Below, in pieces: positions 59,157-64,000 of a DNA stretch of 64,000 nt. How positions within the stretch are numbered: the first letter of the stretch is position 1; each line of letters begins with the position of its first letter. A program made the position numbers and the translations under genes. The notes below the pieces were generated by a model that did no database searches, had not been told where the DNA came from, and saw only the letters and a list, made by a program, of their open reading frames with translations. Source of the stretch: Streptomyces griseiscabiei (lineage in GTDB: Bacteria > Actinomycetota > Actinomycetes > Streptomycetales > Streptomycetaceae); assembly GCF_020010925.1 (NCBI RefSeq), contig NZ_JAGJBZ010000005.1:186001-250000 (forward strand), given 5' to 3'.

Positions 59157-60020
59157 TCACCGCAGCCGGGTCACCGTCACCACCCCATGGCGCGTGGTAC
59201 CCGCCAGGACCTCGGCGACCAGCCCGGTCTCCACCGCGCTGTACGCCGCCCCGGACGCCGTACGCGCGGACCGCCCGGGGCCCGCACCGGCCAGCCGCAC
59301 CGCCACCGCGCGCGCTACCGGCGCGCTCACCGGCTGAGACAGGACCGTCGGCCCCTCCGGCAGCCGCACGGCCAGAGCCCGCGGCCGCGCGCGGGAACCG
59401 GTGAAGCCGACGACGTCCACGTCCACCGTCTCCGCGTGACGCACCTTCCGCCAGATCCTCGACGCCCGGTACGGCGAAGCGGCGTGCTTGGCGACCAGGC
59501 CCTCCACACCCTGCGGGCGCAGCGCCTCGTACCAGACCAGTGCGGTCTCGCGGTCGTCCGTCGCCGGCACAGCCTGCAACGGCGGGCCCACGTCCTGCAG
59601 GACGTCCAGGAGCAGCGCCCGGCGTTCCACGTAGGGGCGGGACCGGACGTCCCCGAGCTCGGAGTGGACCAGGATGTCCCAGGCGGCGAACGAGGCGGGA
59701 TGCCGGGCCGCCAGCTGCGCGGCGCGGGCGGGGGAGGACGCGGCGCGCGCCTGGGCCGCCCCGAAGTCGACGCGGCCGTCGACGTAGACGACGGCTTCGC
59801 CGTCCAGGACCGTCCCGACCGGGAGCCGCTGGCCGGCGCGCGCCAGGTCAGCCCAGACCGCGCTCACGTCCCGTCCTGATCGGGACTGCAGCCGCACCCT
59901 GCCCGCCTCGCACCACAAGATCGTTCTGTGCCCGTCCAGTTTCGGCTCGAACCACCAGCCCCGGCCCGCCGGCAGCTCCGGCACGGCCTGGGCGAGCGCC
60001 ACCGCCACGGGGAACTCCAC
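59157..60020 (-). CDS. ATP-dependent DNA ligase, minimal form
   Basis: A 287-residue protein with the catalytic core only: adenylated Lys K27 in EPKLDG, TVLDGEAVV (motif III), EGLVAK (IV) and WRKVRH (V). A short OB-like end follows. The size and lack of polymerase or nuclease domains match small LigC/LigD-type ligases. GTG 60020 is chosen from the position of the first family strand; the ribosome site is weak. Such extra ligases are common on Streptomyces plasmids and arms. Confidence 0.85.
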   Translation of the reverse strand: MEFPVAVALAQAVPELPAGRGWWFEPKLDGHRTILWCEAGRVRLQSRSGRDVSAVWADLARAGQRLPVGTVLDGEAVVYVDGRVDFGAAQARAASSPARAAQLAARHPASFAAWDILVHSELGDVRSRPYVERRALLLDVLQDVGPPLQAVPATDDRETALVWYEALRPQGVEGLVAKHAASPYRASRIWRKVRHAETVDVDVVGFTGSRARPRALAVRLPEGPTVLSQPVSAPVARAVAVRLAGAGPGRSARTASGAAYSAVETGLVAEVLAGTTRHGVVTVTRLR

Positions 60021-60117
60021 GCCACCAGCCTGCGGCCCCCGCCGCTGCGCCGCGCGCCGACCGCCGCATGGGCAGCGTGGCGGGCGGCAGAGGCAGGGAC
60101 TGGCGTCTGAACTGCGA

Positions 60118-60789
60118 CTACGTCTCCTGGACGCCGAAGAGGCTTTCCTGTACCGAGACGTCGACGGACGTCTCCGGCTTCGGCCGAAGGCCGGCAGCGG
60201 CATCGAGGTCGAGCAGCGTGGACCAGTGGCCGGCGACAGCTCCGTCGCGGAGCAGCCGTCCGAACAGGTCGGCGGTGACCTCGACATCCGGCATCGCCCG
60301 GTGCCGGCCGGGCGGCTGGGCAATGCCGTAGTAGCGCAGCAGTGCGTCCAGCCCGTACGAGGACATGCCGCGGATGACCTGCTTGGCCATCTTGAGGGTG
60401 TTCAGGAACGGGGTGGAACCGAGGACGGGGCAGTGCTGGCGCTGGCGGGCGGTCAGCCCTGCCTCGGTCGAGGCGTGCTGGGCCACGAGCCGGTAGGGCG
60501 GAGCGGTCAGGCACTGGTCGAGCCCGGCGAGTACCGCGGCTGGTCCGGGGGCGCGGCGCAGGGCGGCTTCGCTCATACCGTGGACCAGGTCCCGCGGGGT
60601 GATCGGCACTTCCGCCGACGGCTGGATCAAGGACTCGAAACGGCCGTCCTCGACCAGCCGGCCGTCGCGGACGACCAAGGCGAGGGCCGCGACCTCGGTG
60701 GGTTCGGCCGGTCGGCCCGCCGGCGTGAGCGCCTCGAAGTCGATCACGACGAAGGTCGTGCCGCGCAGGTTGTCCATCAGCACCGTCAT
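60118..60789 (-). CDS. DnaQ-like 3'-5' exonuclease
   Basis: A 223-residue exonuclease fold. ExoI D17 and E19 are in VVIDFEAL, ExoII reads QHASTEAGL (Glu where Asp is usual), and ExoIII has HRAMPDVEVTADL with the final His and Asp. It may proofread or trim DNA or RNA. It lies 97 bases upstream of the ligase on the same strand. Confidence 0.82.
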   Translation of the reverse strand: MTVLMDNLRGTTFVVIDFEALTPAGRPAEPTEVAALALVVRDGRLVEDGRFESLIQPSAEVPITPRDLVHGMSEAALRRAPGPAAVLAGLDQCLTAPPYRLVAQHASTEAGLTARQRQHCPVLGSTPFLNTLKMAKQVIRGMSSYGLDALLRYYGIAQPPGRHRAMPDVEVTADLFGRLLRDGAVAGHWSTLLDLDAAAGLRPKPETSVDVSVQESLFGVQET

Positions 60790-60951
60790 CGAGCGGCATC
60801 CTGCCCGATCGAGGCCGCTGCCGGCGGCGGTTCATCGGGTCGGGCGTGTGGCAGGGGGCTCGACGGCGGCTCTGCCCCTGCAGCACTGGGTAGCCCGGCG
60901 GCCAGAAGATGAGTACGCCGACTCACGCCCGGCCCGCGGCCACCACCGACG

Positions 60952-61650
60952 ATGAAGATCAACATCGCCGAAGCCGGGAGACCGCTCATGCTCAGCCGCA
61001 TCGCCGACCTTCTGGTCCCCGCCGTCGGCCGCCTGTCAGTGACCGCCGACCCGCGCGCCGAGCTGGCTCCGGGCAGCATCATCGCCGCGAACCACACCTC
61101 CCTCGCCGACCCCGCCATCGTCATCGCCGCCCTTCGCCGCCTCGGCGCCGAGCCAGTCATCATGGCCGCCGCCGGGCTGTGGCGCGTCCCACTGCTTGGC
61201 CGCGCCCTCGCCCGGGAAGGGCACGTCCCCGTCATCCGCGGGGACCGGCGCGCCGCGGACGCACTGGATGTAGCAGCCGACGCCCTGGAGCAGGGACGGA
61301 TGATCCTCATCTACGCCGAGGGAGGGCTCCCCCGACGCCGGGACGCCGCGGAAGCCGCCCCCGAGACCTTCCGCAGTGGCCTGGCCCGGCTCGCCGCGCG
61401 CACCGGTGCCCCCGTCGTTCCCGTCGGCCAGGCCGGGGCCCGCCGGGTCACCTCGGGCAGCACCAACAAGCAGCTCGCAGGCCTTGCCACCGCGCCCTTG
61501 CGCCGGCCGGAACTGCATGTCCATGTGGGTGCACCCCTCGCGCTGACCGGCGACCGCACCGTACAGACGGCGCGGGCCCGGACCGCGGTGACCACGGCGT
61601 GGCGGACGGCGGCCGCCCACCTGGGAGAGCCCGCCGCGCTCGCCGCGTAG
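60952..61650 (+). CDS. PlsC-type 1-acylglycerol-3-phosphate acyltransferase
   Basis: A 232-residue protein. The catalytic block NHTSLAD places H48 and D53. EGGLPRR near residue 126 matches the substrate-phosphate motif (usually EGTRS), and PVVPVGQAGAR the last one. An ATG at 60988 is an alternative start. No extra membrane segment is seen. An unusual companion for repair genes. Confidence 0.85.
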   Translation: MKINIAEAGRPLMLSRIADLLVPAVGRLSVTADPRAELAPGSIIAANHTSLADPAIVIAALRRLGAEPVIMAAAGLWRVPLLGRALAREGHVPVIRGDRRAADALDVAADALEQGRMILIYAEGGLPRRRDAAEAAPETFRSGLARLAARTGAPVVPVGQAGARRVTSGSTNKQLAGLATAPLRRPELHVHVGAPLALTGDRTVQTARARTAVTTAWRTAAAHLGEPAALAA

Positions 61651-61989
61651 CGACCGGCGGCCCCGCAGCCCAGAGTTCCGCCCCTCCACGCCTCGGACCG
61701 GGGTGGAGACCCTCGACGTCGCGCTGGACGAATGGATGCGGCGGATCGCCGGGGGCGCACGGGGGTGAATACGGCGCAGTGGGCCCCACGGCGGACGCGA
61801 CGCTTCTACGATGGCGACCTGGCCAGACACGTACCGCCACGGCCGTCCGCCGCTCGTCCACATCCGCGCGGCTTCGCTGACGGCAAGGGTTTCCGGACCC
61901 CGTGCTGCGTCGTGGTGCCGTCCGTCCCTCGCACTCCCCCGCCGCGGCACGATGTGGGCGCCCAGCGCGCTGCGGCCGAGGAACGAGCC
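61651..61989. other. Gene-free stretch
   Basis: 339 bases. The frame of the following gene is open here but gives Arg/Pro-rich, shadow-like sequence. No promoter or repeat was recognised. Confidence 0.45.
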
Positions 61990-63348
61990 ATGCCGAAGAA
62001 CCGCACCACCGCCCAGCAGCGGGCCCGACAGATCCAGCACGCCCCCGGAACCCACCTCCCGTACGGGCAGGCGCTGCACGCCGCCCGCAGCCGTCAACTT
62101 CACCCGGACCAGGCACGCAAGGCGCTCCGGGCGCTCGCCGAAGCACACGACATCGCCGTGTCCTGGCGCGACTGCCTCCAGGGACATCTGGCCGCCGCCG
62201 ACCAGGCCGGCTGGCCCACCATGAACGACGCCATCTCACTGTGCGAGGACCTCTACCGGCTGAGCGGCGTCCCCGCCCCGGACGAGGTCCTGCCGGGCAT
62301 CCCCCCGGCGCTCCGGTACTTCCCGCTCAACCACATCCGTGACGCACTGAACAAGGGGAGCGCCCCCGACTACCTGGGCGCTGTCGTCGACGCGCTCACG
62401 GGCCCGCTCCGCCACCTCCTGCGGCGTCCGTACGGATCACGCCCGCGGCAGGACGACGTGACCTACCGGGCGCGGAAGGCGCCGAAGTCCCCGTCGCACC
62501 GGCAGGTCACCGTCCACACCGTCGACGGACTGCTCATCGAGGACGTCCCGTTCCCCCGCCCCTGGAGCACACCGACCACCACCGGATACTTCACCTGCGA
62601 GACCCCCCACGGCCGCGAAGACCTGGCCCGCGCAGTCCTCGCACACGCACTCGGCGGCGCCGCGCCGACCAGCCGCGCCTCCTGCGGAGCGTGCCACGGC
62701 AACGGATGGCTGACCGCTCTGGACCCGGAGCACGACGCGCATGTTCCCGCCTACCGGCCGGACGGCGGCCACGTGTGCATCTGCGGGGGATGCCGGGGCA
62801 CCGGCCTGCGCCCGCTTCCCACGGACCTGTTCGCCGCGACGTTCCTTCGCCGGCTCCAGGCGCGGACCGGCCCGGAGGTGTCCCGCAGCGAGATCCTGGA
62901 GTGGACCGCCGCTCACGCCCCCGCCCAGCCGACCTCCCCAGTCAGGTGCGCCGAGGGGCCCCAGGACGCCTACATTCAGCACGTCGTCGCCGCCGTGGCT
63001 GACGCCGGCTTCACCGTCATCGCGAATGACACCCCTGATGGCTACGAACTCGACTTCGACGAGCAAGGCGTCCTGGGAGCGCACTTCGCCCTTGGAGGCG
63101 AAGCCGTGCTCCGCACCTTCGCGACGGACTCCGTGCTGATGATGTGGTTCAGCGACCGCGGCTGGTCGGTCACTGGGTTCGGAGCGGTCCGGCGGCTCCT
63201 GCCGGCCGACCTGGTCCCGGAGCCCCATGCCGTCGCGCAGGCACTGGTGGCGCCCGCCACGGAAGAAGAGGCGCACCCGGTCAGCCAGCCACCGCATCTC
63301 GACCCCTACACGGCCGTGTTGGCCTACCCGGCACCGGCGCACCGGTAA
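61990..63348 (+). CDS. Unknown protein with CxxCxGxG zinc-finger motif
   Basis: A 452-residue protein. The N-terminal 110 residues are helical (LPYGQALHAARSRQLHPDQA). Two DnaJ-like half-motifs, CGACHGNG and CGGCRGTG, are near residues 236 and 263 and likely bind one zinc. The C-terminal 150 residues are alpha/beta (YIQHVVAAVADAGFTVIA). There is no J domain. GAGGAACG precedes ATG 61990. Role unknown. Confidence 0.7.
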   Translation: MPKNRTTAQQRARQIQHAPGTHLPYGQALHAARSRQLHPDQARKALRALAEAHDIAVSWRDCLQGHLAAADQAGWPTMNDAISLCEDLYRLSGVPAPDEVLPGIPPALRYFPLNHIRDALNKGSAPDYLGAVVDALTGPLRHLLRRPYGSRPRQDDVTYRARKAPKSPSHRQVTVHTVDGLLIEDVPFPRPWSTPTTTGYFTCETPHGREDLARAVLAHALGGAAPTSRASCGACHGNGWLTALDPEHDAHVPAYRPDGGHVCICGGCRGTGLRPLPTDLFAATFLRRLQARTGPEVSRSEILEWTAAHAPAQPTSPVRCAEGPQDAYIQHVVAAVADAGFTVIANDTPDGYELDFDEQGVLGAHFALGGEAVLRTFATDSVLMMWFSDRGWSVTGFGAVRRLLPADLVPEPHAVAQALVAPATEEEAHPVSQPPHLDPYTAVLAYPAPAHR

Positions 63349-63397
63349 GAAGTCCCGTCCCGGTCCGCCGTCCACCTCCCAGCCAGCGGGAACCCGG

Positions 63398-63425
63398 CCG
63401 GCCCTGTCCGCCTCCGCAGGGCCGG
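63398..63425. terminator. Hairpin after the zinc-finger protein gene
   Basis: CCGGCCCTG (63398-63406) pairs perfectly with CAGGGCCGG (63417-63425) across a ten-base loop, 49 bases past the stop. Confidence 0.6.
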
Positions 63426-63564
63426 CCCCTGCGCCCCCGCGGAGCACCCACCCTCGGCGAGACCTGCGTGCCGCCGGCAGGACGGACAGCGCGAGCACAT
63501 GCCGCCTTACGGGTGAATGCTCGGCTTCCCCTTTTCCGCCACACGAACTCTCGCGTTACAGTCA

Positions 63565-63580
63565 TCGTACTAATGTTCGA
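63565..63580. promoter_or_regulatory. LexA (SOS) box upstream of dnaE2
   Basis: TCGTAC-TAAT-GTTCGA matches the actinobacterial LexA consensus TCGAAC-N4-GTTCGA at 11 of 12 fixed positions and is nearly palindromic. It lies 54 bases before the dnaE2 ATG in an AT-richer promoter-like stretch. Confidence 0.8.
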
Positions 63581-63634
63581 TAACCGGGAGGGGTGCGAGC
63601 ACACCAGTGGGACAAGGCACGATCGGAGGACGCC

Positions 63635-64000
63635 ATGGAGGGCTACGCCCACCTGCACGTCGCCTCCGGTTATTCACCCCGGTACGGCGCCTCGTCCCCG
63701 GCCGCCCTCGTCGAAGCCGCCGCCGAGCGCGGCATGCAGGTCCTCGCGCTGACTGACCGGGACACCGTCACCGGATTCGTCCGCTTCGCCAAGGCCTGCG
63801 AACAACATGGCGTCCGGCCCGTCCTCGGTGTCGACATGGCCGTCGCCCCCCTGACCGAAGAGCGCGAGAAGCGCCGCCGCACCCCGGTGCGCGGCGGTGC
63901 CCACGTCCGCGAACCGCAGTTGCGCGTCCAACTCCTCGCGCACAGCCGCGACGGCTGGACGCGGCTGTGCCGCCTGCTGTCCGCCGCGCACGCCGCGCCG
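63635..64000 (+). CDS. dnaE2: Error-prone DNA polymerase DnaE2, 3'-truncated by the window
   Basis: The first 122 residues of a C-family polymerase. The PHP domain starts with YAHLHVASGYSPRYGASSP, and LALTDRDTVTGFVRFAKAC continues it. This start resembles the actinomycete error-prone DnaE2/ImuC and not the replicative DnaE1. GGAGGAC precedes ATG 63635, and a LexA box lies upstream, so DNA-damage induction is expected. The rest lies beyond the window. Confidence 0.88.
   Translation, partial: MEGYAHLHVASGYSPRYGASSPAALVEAAAERGMQVLALTDRDTVTGFVRFAKACEQHGVRPVLGVDMAVAPLTEEREKRRRTPVRGGAHVREPQLRVQLLAHSRDGWTRLCRLLSAAHAAP

Noticed and set aside
1..64000. Searched for tRNA, rRNA, CRISPR arrays, insertion sequences and integrase genes.
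   Set aside because: No cloverleaf, rRNA block, regularly spaced repeat array, transposase or tyrosine/large serine integrase was recognised by eye; a computational scan (tRNAscan, CRISPR finder) would be needed to exclude weak cases.

Overview
The window is high-GC actinomycete DNA, almost certainly Streptomyces. The evidence is GC-biased third codon positions, frequent GTG/TTG starts, ATGA/GTGA stop-start overlaps, a complete conservon (CvnA-B-C-D plus two P450s), XRE/DUF397 and WhiB genes, rare TTA codons confined to a few genes, and a class E sortase. Gene content is accessory throughout: regulators, specialised metabolism, a replication-like pair and spare repair enzymes. No rRNA, tRNA, ribosomal or central-metabolism genes are seen. 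The right third in particular reads like a large plasmid or a chromosome arm. Both ends cut genes: a nucleotidyltransferase on the left and dnaE2 on the right.

1-16.6 kb: a nucleotidyltransferase faces a long leftward array. Read in its transcription direction from 16.6 kb, the array holds a frame-interrupted small gene, a GH15 glycosidase, a small unknown protein, conservon cvnA-B-C-D, a CYP157-like P450 lacking the ExxR arginine, a normal P450, a LuxR-type HTH protein, several small unknown proteins (one frame-interrupted), a STAND ATPase with TPRs, a DUF6082 protein and a B12-type radical SAM enzyme. Most of these genes overlap by a few bases, so the conservon is one coupled operon.

16.6-30.9 kb: an unrecognised biosynthetic-looking cluster. 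It encodes a second B12-type radical SAM enzyme, a free-standing piece of class II ribonucleotide reductase, a tri-domain protein (AMP-ligase, DUF6624, nucleoside deoxyribosyltransferase-like), a HIT protein, a degenerate second AMP-ligase, a TauD-type dioxygenase, an FAD oxidoreductase, an RsbW-like ATPase, an aldo/keto reductase whose catalytic Tyr is Phe, a ferritin-like diiron protein and a chorismate-utilising enzyme. Two divergent promoter regions 10 kb apart each carry two outward-facing copies of one 42-bp composite box: tandem AAGTGGCA elements 11 bp apart, then the inverted repeat TGGCGT-N4-ACGCCA. The four copies point at four transcription units: the conservon-side operon, the radical SAM unit, the FAD-to-fusion operon and the ATPase/aldo-keto-reductase operon. 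TTA codons occur in the two radical SAM genes, the FAD enzyme (codon 3) and the chorismate enzyme, so bldA control is likely.

30.9-47.5 kb: a regulatory and defence-like patchwork. It has a 2H phosphoesterase, three regulators sharing one N-terminal DNA-binding-like domain, a GNAT, a PPC/DUF296 protein, an asparaginase and an XRE/DUF397 pair. Two back-to-back HExxH-peptidase plus DUF6545-membrane-protein modules follow, one with an XRE regulator and amidase and the other with a Nudix hydrolase. Last is a further XRE-like regulator.

47.5-64 kb: plasmid-like functions. A secreted SpaA-fold protein ending at LPQTGA sits beside a sortase. Next come a winged-helix protein and a DciA/DUF721 protein with a four-repeat tail (a likely replication-initiation pair), WhiB, several small proteins, acetyltransferases and a hydrolase. 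An ATP-dependent DNA ligase, a DnaQ-type exonuclease, a PlsC-type acyltransferase and a CxxCxGxG zinc-finger protein follow. The window ends in dnaE2 behind a LexA-type box.
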